Assembly: GCF_900129395.1 (NCBI RefSeq)
Contig: NZ_FQVP01000003.1
Span: 310,001-374,000 of the forward strand
Origin: Pseudosulfitobacter pseudonitzschiae
GTDB taxonomy: Bacteria > Pseudomonadota > Alphaproteobacteria > Rhodobacterales > Rhodobacteraceae
DNA length: 64,000 nt
Direction of reading: 5' to 3'
Within the stretch, counting starts at the first letter, position 1, and each line of letters starts with the position of its first letter. Shown here piece after piece: positions 33,480-43,457 of this stretch. A program made the position numbers and the translations under genes. A model generated the notes under the pieces. That model was not told where the DNA came from and did no database searches. It was given only the letters and a program-made list of their open reading frames with translations.

Positions 33480-34256
33480 ATGGAATCACTGAGCTATCAT
33501 GACGCCGCCGCGATGCTGGCCTGGCAGGTCGAACTGGGGGTGGACGAATGCATCATGGATGCGCCTGTCAACCGCTATGAAACCCCGGCGGCGGCCCCTC
33601 GGCCCAAAGCGGCCGCCCCCGAGGCGCCGCAGCGCGGGCCGGTGCGCTTTGTTGAGACGCAAGTGGATCTGCCAGCGTTGGCACGTGCCGCAGCCGCTCA
33701 GGCGGCTGACATTGACGCGCTGCGCGCGGCGGTGGACGGTTTTGGCCATTGCGAACTGCAAAAAGGCGCGCGCAACCTGGTCTTTGCCGATGGTGATCCG
33801 TCGGCGCGGGTGATGATCGTGGGGGATGTGCCAACGCGGGAGGAAGACCGCGCCGGCATGCCGTTTGTCGGGGCCGAAGGCGCGTTGCTGGATGCGATGT
33901 TTGCGGCTATCGGCATGGGACGGGGCACGGATGTGCCGGTCTACGCCACTTTGGCGCTGCCGTGGCGGACACCGCAGGACCGCGCGCCCAGCGGTGAAGA
34001 GATCGCGATGTTGGCCCCGTTCCTTGAACGTCACATCGTGCTGGCCGACCCGGATGTGGTTGTGATCATGGGCAATGTCGCGGCACAGGCGCTGATCGGG
34101 AAACCCGGTATCACGCGGATGCGCGGCACGTGGAAAGAGGTGTGTGGCAAGCCTGCGATGCCGATGTTTGCGCCCGCCCATTTGTTGCGCAATCCGCTGG
34201 CCAAGCGCGAGGCCTGGGCCGACCTTCTGGACATACAGGCACGGTTGAACGCATGA
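33480..34256 (+). CDS. Uracil-DNA glycosylase superfamily protein lacking the Fe-S cysteines
   Basis: A 258-residue homologue of family 4 uracil-DNA glycosylases. The fold markers are present ([21 protein letters not shown] at about 111-131, [27 protein letters not shown]). However, the active-site motif GEAPG reads GDVPT (115-119), the HPS/HPA motif reads APAHLLRNP with alanine at 231, and only one of the four cluster cysteines remains (C91). The usual N-terminal half is replaced by an Ala/Pro-rich linker. Either the activity has shifted or this is a non-catalytic DNA-binding relative. It overlaps the phosphoesterase gene (ATGA). Confidence 0.75.
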   Translation: MESLSYHDAAAMLAWQVELGVDECIMDAPVNRYETPAAAPRPKAAAPEAPQRGPVRFVETQVDLPALARAAAAQAADIDALRAAVDGFGHCELQKGARNLVFADGDPSARVMIVGDVPTREEDRAGMPFVGAEGALLDAMFAAIGMGRGTDVPVYATLALPWRTPQDRAPSGEEIAMLAPFLERHIVLADPDVVVIMGNVAAQALIGKPGITRMRGTWKEVCGKPAMPMFAPAHLLRNPLAKREAWADLLDIQARLNA

Positions 34257-34849
34257 GAATCCTGGCCTTTTCCGACCTGCACCACGCCCGCGCACGCGCC
34301 GCCGACCTTGTGGCGGCCAGTGGCGATGCCGATCTGGTGATCGGGGCGGGGGATTATTGCAACATGCGGCATGATCTGGCGGGCGCGATGGCCTTGCTGG
34401 ATGGGATTGCCGCGCCGCTGGTGCTGGTGCCGGGCAACGCCGAAAGTGTGGATGAATTGCGCGCCGCCGCCCCGCGCGCCACGGTGCTGCATGGCGATGC
34501 GCATGACGTCGGCGGGCTGCGGCTGTTCGGTATGGGCTATGGCGTGCCGCCGACGCCCTTTGGCCAATGGTCGTGCGATCTGGACGAGGACGCTGCCGCC
34601 ACGATGCTGGCGGGCTGTGATGGGGCCGACCTGCTGATTTGCCATTCCCCGCCCAAGGGCGTGGTGGACGTGACCAGCGGCGGCCTGTCCGTGGGATCGA
34701 CCGCGATCCGCGCGGCGGTCGAGCGTATCCAGCCCAAGCTGATGTTTTGCGGGCATATTCACGATTGCTGGGGGCAGGAGGGGCAGATTGGCGACACGCG
34801 TGTGGTCAATCTGGGGCCGACTGTGAACTGGTTTGACCTTGGGGCGTGA
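34253..34849 (+). CDS. Metallophosphoesterase family protein
   Basis: A 198-residue calcineurin-like phosphoesterase. The metal-binding series is largely intact: FSDLHH, GAGDYCN, GNAES (in place of the usual GNHD), CHSPP and the final FCGHIHD. The size fits the YfcE-like/small phosphodiesterase group. It overlaps the UDG-like gene by four bases, so the two may act together on DNA or nucleotide products, but this link is only from gene order. Confidence 0.85.
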   Translation: MRILAFSDLHHARARAADLVAASGDADLVIGAGDYCNMRHDLAGAMALLDGIAAPLVLVPGNAESVDELRAAAPRATVLHGDAHDVGGLRLFGMGYGVPPTPFGQWSCDLDEDAAATMLAGCDGADLLICHSPPKGVVDVTSGGLSVGSTAIRAAVERIQPKLMFCGHIHDCWGQEGQIGDTRVVNLGPTVNWFDLGA

Positions 34850-34876
34850 CCCCGTGACATCGGATTGGAACCGACA

Positions 34877-35494
34877 ATGACCGAATGGATCACCTTGCTG
34901 GCGTTTCTGCCTGCGGCGCTGGCGCTGAACCTGACGCCGGGGGCGGATATGATGTTTTGTCTGGGTCAAGGGCTGCGGTCCGGGCCACGGGCGGCGGTGG
35001 CGGCAAGTGCCGGCATTTCGCTGGGCGCGTTTATTCACACCGGTCTTGCGGGGCTGGGACTGGGTGCCGTGGTGGCCACGGTGCCGGGCGCCTTCGAGGT
35101 GATCCGCTGGATTGGCGTGGCCTATTTGCTGTACCTGGCGCTGCAATTGCTGCGCGGGGGGGACGCGAAACGCAGCAAGGCGGGCGGATTGCGTGCCATT
35201 CAGGCGTTTCGCACCGGATTGATCGTGAACCTGACCAATCCCAAGGTGATCCTGTTCGTGTTGGCTTTCCTGCCCCAGTTCGTGCATCCTGACGGGCTTC
35301 CGGTATTGGCGCAATTCCTGATCCTTGGGCTCGTGATGGCGCTGGGCGGCTTCGTGATCAACGGGGCCGTGGGCATCTTTGCCTCGGGTCTGGGCGCACG
35401 TCTGGCGCGGGGCAGCCGGGTGCTGGATTATATCACCAGCGGAATTTTTGCAGCCCTCGCGGTGCGGCTGGCCTTGTTGGAGCGCAGCGCATGA
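34877..35494 (+). CDS. LysE family amino-acid exporter
   Basis: A 205-residue inner-membrane protein with about six helices of the RhtB/LysE type. Diagnostic segments are the N-terminal LNLTPGADMMFCLGQGL and NLTNPKVILFVLAFLPQF in the centre. Such proteins export homoserine, threonine, lysine or analogues. The start at 34877 gives the usual N-terminus. It overlaps moaB by four bases. Confidence 0.9.
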   Translation: MTEWITLLAFLPAALALNLTPGADMMFCLGQGLRSGPRAAVAASAGISLGAFIHTGLAGLGLGAVVATVPGAFEVIRWIGVAYLLYLALQLLRGGDAKRSKAGGLRAIQAFRTGLIVNLTNPKVILFVLAFLPQFVHPDGLPVLAQFLILGLVMALGGFVINGAVGIFASGLGARLARGSRVLDYITSGIFAALAVRLALLERSA

Positions 35495-36033
35495 GCCGGA
35501 TTGACGAGAGCAAGGAATTTATCCCCGTTCGCATCGCCGTGCTGACCGTTAGCGATACGCGCACGCTGGCCGAGGACCGATCCGGCGACGTACTGGTGGA
35601 CCGGATCGCGGCGGCGGGGCATGTTCTGGCCGACCGCAAGATCATTGCGGACGAGCGCGCCGAGATCGCGGACCAGTTGCGCGCATGGTGTGCCGATCCG
35701 CAGATCGACGTGGTGATCAGCACCGGCGGCACCGGCCTGACGGGCCGCGATGTCACGGTCGAGGCGCACCGCGATGTCTATGAAAAGGAAATCGACGCCT
35801 TTGGCACGGTCTTTACCATCGTCAGCATGAACAAGATCGGCACCAGCGCCGTGCAAAGCCGTGCGACGGGCGGTGTGGCGGGCGGGACTTACCTGTTCGC
35901 GCTGCCCGGAAGTCCCGGTGCCTGCAAGGATGCGTGGGACGAAATTCTGGTCAAGCAACTGGATTTCCGCCACCGCCCCTGCAACTTTGTCGAAATAATG
36001 CCACGTCTGGACGAACATCTGCGACGGAAGTGA
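35491..36033 (+). CDS. moaB: Molybdenum cofactor biosynthesis protein B
   Basis: A 180-residue MogA/MoaB-family protein that binds molybdopterin, probably adenylating it before metal insertion. The pterin-binding motif STGGTGLTGRDVTVEA and the later GSPGACKDAW are present, as is the start FIPVRIAVLTVSDTRT typical of MoaB. It is translationally coupled to the LysE gene and stands apart from the other molybdenum-cofactor genes of the window. Confidence 0.93.
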   Translation: MSRIDESKEFIPVRIAVLTVSDTRTLAEDRSGDVLVDRIAAAGHVLADRKIIADERAEIADQLRAWCADPQIDVVISTGGTGLTGRDVTVEAHRDVYEKEIDAFGTVFTIVSMNKIGTSAVQSRATGGVAGGTYLFALPGSPGACKDAWDEILVKQLDFRHRPCNFVEIMPRLDEHLRRK

Positions 36034-36096
36034 CCCGTGCCTGCGTAACAGTGTCGTGGGGACGGGTTCCGTGGCGCGCATTCGTGCTATGATAAC

Positions 36097-36122
36097 AGGC
36101 CCCTGACAATGCAACGGGGCCT
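36097..36122 (+). other. Leader hairpin AGGCCCC-N12-GGGGCCT before the RND operon
   Basis: A perfect 7-bp GC-rich stem lies 14 bp before the adaptor start and 63 bp after moaB. It has no T-run, so it is not a classic terminator. It may insulate moaB from the pump operon or affect translation of the adaptor. Confidence 0.4.
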
Positions 36123-36136
36123 ATGGGTGTGAATGG

Positions 36137-37597
36137 ATGCGGTTTCTGAGACAAAGCCTGATCGGTCTGGTTCTGACGGCGCTGACGCTGGTCCTGCTGC
36201 TGTACGCAGGCAATCTGGTGCGCGGCGCGGTGCAGGAGCGCATGTCGCGCGTGACCAAGGCCCCGCCTGCACGCGAACGTACGTTTGCCGTGACGCTGGT
36301 ACAGGCAGAGGCAGGCGACGTGGTGCCCGAGCTGGACACCTTTGGCGAGGTCCAGTCGCGCCGCACGCTTGAGCTGCGCGCGGCGGTTGCGGGGCGCGTG
36401 ACCGAGATGGCCGACAGCTTTGAGGACGGCGGATCGGTGGCTGAGGGTGATGTGCTGGTGCAGCTTGATCCGGCAGATGCGCAATCGACGCTGGACCGGG
36501 TGCAGGCGGACATTGCCGATGCAAAGGCGGAATTGCGCGATGCGCAGCGCACGTTGGATCTGAACCGCGACGATCAGGTGGCGGCGCAGGAACAGGCCGA
36601 CCTGCGTGAAAAAGCATTCCAGCGGCAGGTTGATCTGGAAACCCGTGGCGTGGGCACGGCGGCGGCGGTGGAAACGGCGGAACTGGCCGCATCCGCTGCG
36701 CGTCAGGCGGTGTTGTCCCGCAGGCAGGCGGTGACGTCAGCCGAGGCGCGGATTGATCAGGCCAACACCACGTTGGCCCGTACCGAGATTGCGCTGGCCG
36801 AGGCGCAGCGGCGGCTGGCTGACACAACGCTGCGCGCACCTTTTGACGGCACGCTGAGCCTGACCAACGTCACACTGGGGCGGCTGGTCTCGGCCAACGA
36901 AAAGCTGGCCGACCTGATTGATCCCGACGCGTTGGAAGTGTCGTTTCGCGTATCCACGGCGCAATATGTGCGGCTGTTGGACGATGCGGGCGCATTGCTG
37001 CGGGCACCGGTTCAGGTGACGCTGGACGTGGCAGGTATTGATTTGCAGGCCACCGGCACGATCAGCCGCGCCAGCGTCGAGGCGGGCGAGGCGCAGACCG
37101 GGCGGCTGGTCTTTGCACGACTGGACGGCGCGCGCGGGTTCAAGCCGGGTGATTTCGTGACGGTCAAGGTCCAAGAGCCGGAATTGCAGGATGTGATCCG
37201 CCTGCCGTCCTCGGCGCTGGGCGCAGATGACACGGTGCTGGTGCTGGGCGAGGGAGACCGGCTGGAAACGATCCGCGTCGCGGTGCTGCGCCGTCAGGGT
37301 GACACGATTCTGGTGCGCGGTGACGGGCTTGAAGGCCGCGAGGTGGTCGAGGCGCGTTCGCCTCTGTTGGGCGCAGGCATTGCCGTGACCCCGCTGCGCA
37401 TCGGCCGCGAAGAGGCCGTGCCCGCCGTGCCCGAGATGCTTGAGCTGAGCGCCGAACGCCGCGCGCGTCTGGTTGCCTTTGTCGAGGCCAACGACCGGAT
37501 GCCGCAAGAGGCCAAGGCCCGCGTTCTGGCGCAGCTTGCCGAACCTCAGGTGCCCGCGCAGATGGTCGCGCGCATAGAGAGCCGGATGGGCGGCTGA
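36137..37597 (+). CDS. RND efflux periplasmic adaptor (membrane fusion protein)
   Basis: A 486-residue adaptor. Residues about 7-30 are an uncleaved membrane anchor; a barrel-sandwich domain starts near ELDTFGEVQSRRTLELRAAV, a long coiled-coil hairpin spans about 115-235 (many Gln/Glu/Ala heptads), and the second barrel half is LRAPFDGTLSLTNVTLGRLV. The beta-barrel and membrane-proximal domains follow. The C-terminal about 60 residues (RRARLVAFVEANDRMP) are an extra helical segment. It is two bases from the permease gene. No outer-membrane channel gene is adjacent, so the pump must share one. Confidence 0.88.
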   Translation: MRFLRQSLIGLVLTALTLVLLLYAGNLVRGAVQERMSRVTKAPPARERTFAVTLVQAEAGDVVPELDTFGEVQSRRTLELRAAVAGRVTEMADSFEDGGSVAEGDVLVQLDPADAQSTLDRVQADIADAKAELRDAQRTLDLNRDDQVAAQEQADLREKAFQRQVDLETRGVGTAAAVETAELAASAARQAVLSRRQAVTSAEARIDQANTTLARTEIALAEAQRRLADTTLRAPFDGTLSLTNVTLGRLVSANEKLADLIDPDALEVSFRVSTAQYVRLLDDAGALLRAPVQVTLDVAGIDLQATGTISRASVEAGEAQTGRLVFARLDGARGFKPGDFVTVKVQEPELQDVIRLPSSALGADDTVLVLGEGDRLETIRVAVLRRQGDTILVRGDGLEGREVVEARSPLLGAGIAVTPLRIGREEAVPAVPEMLELSAERRARLVAFVEANDRMPQEAKARVLAQLAEPQVPAQMVARIESRMGG

Positions 37598-37599
37598 GC

Positions 37600-40500
37600 A
37601 TGGCCCGCGAAATCCCCCGCGCCGCTGGTGGCATTCTAAGCTATTTCACCCGTCACCGGACGCTGGCCAATCTGGTGCTGGTGCTGATGCTGGCGGCGGG
37701 GATCGTGGCGATGCCGAACATGCGGGCGCAGTCTCTGCCGGATGTGATCATCGATAATGTCACCGTGAATGTCGTCTGGAGTGGTGCCGGGGCCGAGGAC
37801 GTGGATGCAGGCATCGTGCAACCGCTTGAGCCGGTGTTGCTGGCCGTCGAAGGTGTGGCAGGCTCCAGCGCCACCTCGACCGAGGGGCGCGGGTCGATCA
37901 CGTTGGAGTTTGAACCCGGATGGGACATGGCCCGCGCGGCGGATGACGTGCAGACGGCGGTGGATGCGGTGACCACGCTGCCGGACGAGGCCGAGGACCC
38001 CACGGTGCGCCGTGGCGCATGGCGCGACAGGGTGACGGATGTGGTGATCACGGGCCCGGTATCGCCGCAACAGCTGGGCCTGTTTGCCGACGAGCTGGTG
38101 ACGCGGTTGTTTGCCGAAGGGGTCACGCGGGCCACCATTCGCGGCGTGGCCGCGCCACAGGTTCTGGTCGAAGTGCCCTCGGCGCGTTTGATGGCCTATG
38201 ACGTGAGCATGGCCGACATCGCAACGGCCATTGCCGCCGAGGTGGACGCCAGTCCGGCGGGCGATGTGACGGGGGCCAATGCGCGGGTGCGCACCGGCAC
38301 TGAAAAGCGCAGCGCCCAGCAGATCAGCGGCATTGTGCTGCGGTCCAATCCTGATGGCTCAAAACTGACCGTGGGCGACGTGGCGCGGGTCGAACAAAGC
38401 GGCTTGGACCGGTCGCGCGGCTATTTCGTGGGACCGAACCCGGCCGTGTCGATCCGCGTGGACCGTACCGAAACGGGCGATGCCATCGCGGTGCAGCACG
38501 ATGTCGAGAAGGTGGCAGAGGCGCTTGAGGCGACGCTGCCGCCCGCGGTCAGTGTCACGTTGATCCGCACCCGCGCCGAGGAGATTTCCGCACGGCTGGA
38601 TATTCTGGTCGACAACGGGCTGATGGGGCTGGGCATGGTGGTGGCGCTGCTGTTCCTGTTCCTGAACGCGCGCACGGCGATCTGGGTCGCGGCGGGGATA
38701 CCCGTGGCGATGATGGCGGCGATTGCGCTGATGTATGTGGGCGGTCTGACGATCAACATGATCTCGCTGTTCGGGTTGATCATCACCTTGGGGATCGTGG
38801 TGGATGACGCGATTGTGGTGGGCGAACATGCGGACCATAGGGCCCGCTATTACGGAGAATCGCCCGTGGTGGCGGCGGAAACGGCGGCGCAGCGTATGGC
38901 GATGCCAGTGGTGGCCGCCACGCTGACCACGGTGATTGCGTTCTTTGGGCTGGTGGCCGTGGGCGGACGCTTTGGCGATCTGATCCGCGACATTCCCTAT
39001 ACGGTGATCGTGGTGCTGATCGCGTCGCTGATCGAGTGTTTCCTGATCCTGCCGCGTCACATGGCCCATGCGATCCGGCCTGACGGACAGTCGCAGTTCA
39101 GCTACGGTAAACTTGCGGTCGGCCTGCTGACCGGGGCCGTGTTCATCGGCGGTGGTGCGATCCTGCTTTGGGCGTGGATCACGCGGCCTGAGGACGGGCT
39201 TTGGGCCTCGATTGTCTGGGATGGTTTGCGCGTTGCGGCCTATACGCTGGCAGGCTGTGCGGCGGTCTTTGTGCTGTTGCCGCGCCGCGCCAAGGCGGCG
39301 GTGGTGCACCGCATCGGCACGGCGGGCATCGACCTGCCGTCCAAGATCGTGAATCGCGGCTTTGAATGGCTGCGTGACCGGCTGTTCCGTCCGTTCATGG
39401 CGGCGGTCATCTTTGCCCGCTACGTGGTGCTGGCGGGCGCGCTGGTGGTGCTGGCCAGCCAGGTTGCCCTGTTCATCAATGGTGACGTGCAGTGGCGGTT
39501 CTTCAATTCGCCCGAACAGGGGTCTGTGACCGGCAACTTTGCCATGGCCGAAGGGGCCACGCGCGCCGATAGCCTGGAGATGATGCGCGAGATGCAGCGC
39601 GCGACCGAGGCGCTGGGCAAGTCCTATGAAGAGCGCTATGGCCGCAATCCCATCGCCTATGTGATCGCCGAGATCGGCGGCAACGCGGGGCGGGCGCTGG
39701 CCGGGGCCGATACCAAGGACGCCGACCAGCTGGGTGGCATCTCGATCGAGCTGATCGACGCGGACCTGCGACCCTATTCGTCCTCGGCCTTTGTTTCGGA
39801 GTTGCAAGAGATGGTGGTGCCGCATCCGCTGGCCGAAACCGTCAGCTTTCGCGGCTGGCGCTCGGGGCCGGGGGGCGATGCGCTGGACGTGCAATTCTAT
39901 GGCGCCAGCACCGATGTGCTCAAGGCCGCGTCCGAGGATCTGAAGCGTGCGGTGCTGCAATACCCCGAGGTCAGCGCGGTCGAGGACAACCTGGCCTATG
40001 ACAAGGAAGAGCTGATCCTGGACCTGACCGCGCAGGGGCAGGCGCTGGGCTTTACCATCGACACGCTCGGACAGGTGCTGCGCAACCGGCTGAACGGGAT
40101 CGAGGCGGCGACCTATCCCGACGGGCCGCGCAGTGCCGCGATCCGGGTCGAACTGCCCGAGGACGAACTGACGGCGGATTTTCTGGAGCGTACGCAGCTG
40201 CGCACCCCGGCTGGCACCTATGTACCGCTGGCCGACATTGTCAGCGTCGACCGCCGCACCGGCTTTTCCACGGTGCGCCGCGAAAACGGCATCCGGCTGA
40301 TCTCGGTCACCGGCGACATATCCGAGGATGACCCGGCCCGCGCCGCCGAGATCGGGCGGGCGCTGGAAACCGATATCCTGCCGCGCATCGCATCGGAACG
40401 GCAGGTCGAATTCCGGCTGGCGGGACTGAGCGAGCAGGAAAACACCTTTCTGAGCGAGGCGTTGACCGGGCTGATCCTGTGTCTGACCGGGATTTACCTG

Positions 40501-41223
40501 GTGCTTGCCTGGGTCTTTGCCAGCTGGACGCGGCCTGTTGTCGTGATGGCGGTCATTCCCTTCGGGCTGGTCGGGGTGATCTATGGCCACCATCTGTGGG
40601 ACGTGCCGCTGAGCATGTTCACGGTGGTCGGCCTGTTGGGGATGACGGGGATCATCATCAACGATTCCATCGTTCTTGTGACCACCATCGACGAATATGC
40701 CGCCGAGCGCGGGCTGATCCCGTCGATCATCGACGGAACTGCCGACCGGTTGCGGCCCGTGATGCTGACCACGCTGACCACGGTGCTGGGGATGGCGCCC
40801 TTGCTGTATGAAACATCGCAACAGGCGCAGTTCCTGAAACCTACCGTGATCACGCTGGTGTACGGGTTGGGCTTTGGCATGATTTTGGTTTTGCTGGTGG
40901 TGCCTGCGCTGATGGCGGCACAGCATGACGTGTCCCGGCAGGTCCGCGCGATGCGGCGCGGGCTGCGGGCGCGGGGGTTGCGGTTGGTGCTGGTGCCGCT
41001 GTGGCTGGCGGTGCTGCTGTGGGGCGCTGTGACGGTGGGTCCGGTTCTGGTGACAGGCGTGATGTGGCCTGCGGTGGCCGCTTTGTGGCCTTCGCTTGCG
41101 GCGGCATCACCCGGTGCTGCGGCGCTGGTGCTGTTTGTCGTGGGGCTGCTGGCGGCCGTGGCGGTGGTCTATGTGCTGGCGGCTGTGGGCTATCAGTTGA
41201 TGCGCGCGCGGCGGACGGTTTGA
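37600..41223 (+). CDS. RND-family efflux permease with extra membrane helices
   Basis: A 1207-residue AcrB-type proton-driven pump, about 150 residues longer than the norm. The paired acidic residues in TM4 are present ([13 protein letters not shown]), and TM10 has [10 protein letters not shown]. Two extra hydrophobic segments lie between the first RND half and the second periplasmic domain (about 505-565: [37 protein letters not shown]), and two more follow the last RND helix at about 1125-1200. About 16 helices are predicted instead of 12. It exports unidentified hydrophobic compounds. It is coupled to the adaptor gene. Confidence 0.88.
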   Translation: MAREIPRAAGGILSYFTRHRTLANLVLVLMLAAGIVAMPNMRAQSLPDVIIDNVTVNVVWSGAGAEDVDAGIVQPLEPVLLAVEGVAGSSATSTEGRGSITLEFEPGWDMARAADDVQTAVDAVTTLPDEAEDPTVRRGAWRDRVTDVVITGPVSPQQLGLFADELVTRLFAEGVTRATIRGVAAPQVLVEVPSARLMAYDVSMADIATAIAAEVDASPAGDVTGANARVRTGTEKRSAQQISGIVLRSNPDGSKLTVGDVARVEQSGLDRSRGYFVGPNPAVSIRVDRTETGDAIAVQHDVEKVAEALEATLPPAVSVTLIRTRAEEISARLDILVDNGLMGLGMVVALLFLFLNARTAIWVAAGIPVAMMAAIALMYVGGLTINMISLFGLIITLGIVVDDAIVVGEHADHRARYYGESPVVAAETAAQRMAMPVVAATLTTVIAFFGLVAVGGRFGDLIRDIPYTVIVVLIASLIECFLILPRHMAHAIRPDGQSQFSYGKLAVGLLTGAVFIGGGAILLWAWITRPEDGLWASIVWDGLRVAAYTLAGCAAVFVLLPRRAKAAVVHRIGTAGIDLPSKIVNRGFEWLRDRLFRPFMAAVIFARYVVLAGALVVLASQVALFINGDVQWRFFNSPEQGSVTGNFAMAEGATRADSLEMMREMQRATEALGKSYEERYGRNPIAYVIAEIGGNAGRALAGADTKDADQLGGISIELIDADLRPYSSSAFVSELQEMVVPHPLAETVSFRGWRSGPGGDALDVQFYGASTDVLKAASEDLKRAVLQYPEVSAVEDNLAYDKEELILDLTAQGQALGFTIDTLGQVLRNRLNGIEAATYPDGPRSAAIRVELPEDELTADFLERTQLRTPAGTYVPLADIVSVDRRTGFSTVRRENGIRLISVTGDISEDDPARAAEIGRALETDILPRIASERQVEFRLAGLSEQENTFLSEALTGLILCLTGIYLVLAWVFASWTRPVVVMAVIPFGLVGVIYGHHLWDVPLSMFTVVGLLGMTGIIINDSIVLVTTIDEYAAERGLIPSIIDGTADRLRPVMLTTLTTVLGMAPLLYETSQQAQFLKPTVITLVYGLGFGMILVLLVVPALMAAQHDVSRQVRAMRRGLRARGLRLVLVPLWLAVLLWGAVTVGPVLVTGVMWPAVAALWPSLAAASPGAAALVLFVVGLLAAVAVVYVLAAVGYQLMRARRTV

Positions 41224-41265
41224 GGTGGCGCTGACGGCCCGTTGATCGGCAGCCAGCACTGCGGC

Positions 41266-41646
41266 TTATTTCACCTTCTCGAAGTGGACGCTCGCGGCCC
41301 AAGGGGGGCTGTCGTCCAGAAATTCGTGCATTTCGTTCCGTACGCCCGGATCATCATCAAGACATTGGGCATTGATCGGAAAGCTGCCCTCGGGGGACAA
41401 CGGTTCGCCCAAGGATGTTCCGCACTGCCCGCAGAAAGACCGCGTGTAGGCATAGCGTTCAGTCGGTGCGAGGGTTCGGATTTCGTTTTCGCCACGCAAC
41501 AGGCGGAACTGATCGCGTTTGATGAAAACAATTGTGGATGTGCCGAGCTTTCGGCAGCGCGAACAATGGCACGTCCCCATGGCACTTGGCCTGCCAACAA
41601 TCGTGAATTGCACCGCTCCGCACACACAGCTTCCCTTGATTTCCAT
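41266..41646 (-). CDS. GFA family protein (CENP-V/glutathione-dependent formaldehyde-activating type)
   Basis: A 126-residue zinc protein of the GFA family. The structural and catalytic cysteines are all visible: SCVCG (C7, C9), TCHCSRC (C26, C28, C31) and FCGQCG (C72, C75). Members bind two zinc ions; some bind glutathione. It is divergent from a YafY/WYL regulator, with a 30-bp perfect palindrome between the starts, so this gene is probably the regulator's main target. Confidence 0.87.
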   Translation of the reverse strand: MEIKGSCVCGAVQFTIVGRPSAMGTCHCSRCRKLGTSTIVFIKRDQFRLLRGENEIRTLAPTERYAYTRSFCGQCGTSLGEPLSPEGSFPINAQCLDDDPGVRNEMHEFLDDSPPWAASVHFEKVK

Positions 41647-41689
41647 GCCACTCTCCTTTTTCGAACATGATTTTCATGGCTATACGGGC

Positions 41690-41719
41690 ACCATGCTGAC
41701 AGCGTGGTGTCAGCATGGT
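41690..41719. promoter_or_regulatory. 30-bp palindromic operator between the GFA gene and the YafY-type regulator
   Basis: A perfect inverted repeat ACCATGCTGACA-GCGTGG-TGTCAGCATGGT has 12-bp arms and a 6-bp spacer. It lies 43 bp from the GFA start and 35 bp from the regulator start, where it can control both divergent promoters. It is the longest perfect operator-like palindrome in the window. Confidence 0.7.
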
Positions 41720-41754
41720 CCGGGTATGCAGCAGTTATTTGAAAGGCAGCGAAA

Positions 41755-42465
41755 ATGAGGCGGGGCGATAGGTTGTTCGAGATAATCGAGATCATGAGAT
41801 CCGCGCAGAAACCAATATCGGCGGCACGTATCGCCGAAGAGTTGGGCGTGGTTAAGCGGACAGTCTATCGCGATGTTGCGACGCTGATTGCGCAGGGCGT
41901 GCCAATCCAGGGCGAGGCGGGTGTTGGCTATGTGCTGGAGCCGGGGTTTCATATGCCGCCCCTGATGCTGACCCCGAACGAGATCGCGGCAGCCGTTCTG
42001 GGCGCGCAATGGGTGCAGACCCGCGGTGAGCCTGAACTCGCCCGCGCCGCCGCGAAACTGATTGCCAAGATCGCGGCGGTGTCACCCGATCACGCGCAAA
42101 TGTCCTTTGTCGCACCTCCGACCAGCGTTGCACCCGTGTCCGCGGTTGCGGAAACCTTCGAAGCCGGTGACATGCGCCGGGCGATACACAACCGGGTGAA
42201 GGTTCGAATTGGGTACAAGGATAGCAACGGAGCGATGACAGAGCGTGTCATCTGGCCGATCCTGTTGGGCTATCGTGATGAAGGTCGGATTCTGGCGGCC
42301 TGGTGCGAACTGCGCGCAGGCTTTCGATACTTCAGGACCGAGCGGATCACGGAAGCCGACGTTCTGGAGGCGCAGATTCCGCGCCGCATGGACATTCTGA
42401 GAGCGGAATGGCGCAAAGCGATGGAGGCCGAGCGCCTTGGTTTCGAAAGCCGCGAACACCCGTGA
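41755..42465 (+). CDS. YafY family transcriptional regulator (HTH_11 + WYL)
   Basis: A 236-residue regulator. Residues about 3-60 form a DeoR-like winged helix (RLFEIIEIMRSAQKPISAARIAEELGVVKRTVYRDV), and about 130-205 form the WYL ligand-sensing domain (AIHNRVKVRIGYKDSNG, WPILLGYRDEGRILAAWCELRAGFRYFR). The divergent neighbour is the GFA enzyme; the palindrome at 41690-41719 is the likely binding site. The ligand is unknown; related YafY proteins respond to aldehydes or oxidised nucleotides only by inference. Confidence 0.9.
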   Translation: MRRGDRLFEIIEIMRSAQKPISAARIAEELGVVKRTVYRDVATLIAQGVPIQGEAGVGYVLEPGFHMPPLMLTPNEIAAAVLGAQWVQTRGEPELARAAAKLIAKIAAVSPDHAQMSFVAPPTSVAPVSAVAETFEAGDMRRAIHNRVKVRIGYKDSNGAMTERVIWPILLGYRDEGRILAAWCELRAGFRYFRTERITEADVLEAQIPRRMDILRAEWRKAMEAERLGFESREHP

Positions 42466-42494
42466 ACCCTTGGCGCCCGGTACGCGCGTTGCCG

Positions 42495-43313
42495 CTAACC
42501 CGCGGTGCAGCCCTGAATGTCGACCGCGTGTTTGCTGCCCAGAATGGTGATGCGCATGGCGCTGCGGTTGACGGCAAAGGGACGGCCTGAGTTGTGCATC
42601 ATCTGCGCCGTGGCGTTCAGGACGTTGCCCTGTCGTGAGGTTTGCGCCTCGGAGGTCCAGACGCCCGGGATGTTCGGCTCGATCACCGCGACTTCGGTGC
42701 CGCCCGACGAGGGAACCTGAACGCGCACGGTTACCTCCATGCCGTCATCCAGGGGGCGCAGCGCGCAGGTGGCTGTCACGACACCGGCTTCGCGGCGGGA
42801 AAACGGCGCCTGTGCCAGCGCGGCGGCGAGGGTCGGCACCGGTTTGACAGGAGCTGCATCCAGCGTAGTGTCAAAGTCGAGCCGGTGCGGCACGCAGATG
42901 TCCGAGCATACACCCAGGTCCATTTCACCGCGCAAGCGCACCGAGCGGCCCGGTGCCTTGGGTTGGATGTGCAGGGGGATCACCACGTGATCCTTGTAAC
43001 CGATCGAGCGCATTCCGTTCTGGTGGAACACATGCGGTGTGGGCCATGTGATGTCGACGCGGCCCACGTTGCGCGCGCGGCTCCAGTCGAATTGCGGCGG
43101 AATGCCCGCATCGCCCGGCGCGCGCCAATAGGTTTTCCACCCCGGTTGCAACGTCAGATCCAGTCCCGCCACCATGCGCCCATCGGGCAGGGTCCAGCCC
43201 TGGATGATGCGCCCCGAAATCGGAGACTCCTGGGCCATGGCAGGGGACACGCCGGTCAGGGCGATCAGCGGGGCCAGCACGAAGGCTGCGAGGAATGCGC
43301 GGGTGTGGAACAT
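42495..43313 (-). CDS. Exported DsbD alpha-domain protein (free-standing)
   Basis: A 272-residue periplasmic protein with a signal peptide (about 1-27, cleavage near AMA-QE). Residues about 40-160 match the N-terminal alpha domain of the thiol-disulfide interchange protein DsbD, including [18 protein letters not shown] and the redox cysteine pair C136 and C140 in [10 protein letters not shown]. The membrane part and thioredoxin domain of DsbD are absent, so it must receive electrons from another CcdA/DsbD-type membrane protein. It is convergent with the YafY regulator and divergent from yqgE. Confidence 0.82.
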   Translation of the reverse strand: MFHTRAFLAAFVLAPLIALTGVSPAMAQESPISGRIIQGWTLPDGRMVAGLDLTLQPGWKTYWRAPGDAGIPPQFDWSRARNVGRVDITWPTPHVFHQNGMRSIGYKDHVVIPLHIQPKAPGRSVRLRGEMDLGVCSDICVPHRLDFDTTLDAAPVKPVPTLAAALAQAPFSRREAGVVTATCALRPLDDGMEVTVRVQVPSSGGTEVAVIEPNIPGVWTSEAQTSRQGNVLNATAQMMHNSGRPFAVNRSAMRITILGSKHAVDIQGCTAG

Positions 43314-43457
43314 GCCTGTTTTGTGACCTGTGCGTACAACATTGCCAAGTCACGTTTTCATCAGCCGATGTTTCGTATGATGCGGGAACTGCCCCTTGCA
43401 CGTGGGCGACGCTATGCCCATTCTGGTAGTGAACACTTGGACAACAGCGGGATGGTA

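Noticed and set aside
38359-40926. 855-codon minus-strand open frame inside the RND permease gene
   Set aside because: It is an antisense shadow of a high-GC gene; it has no family-like motifs and the plus-strand frame gives a complete RND pump.
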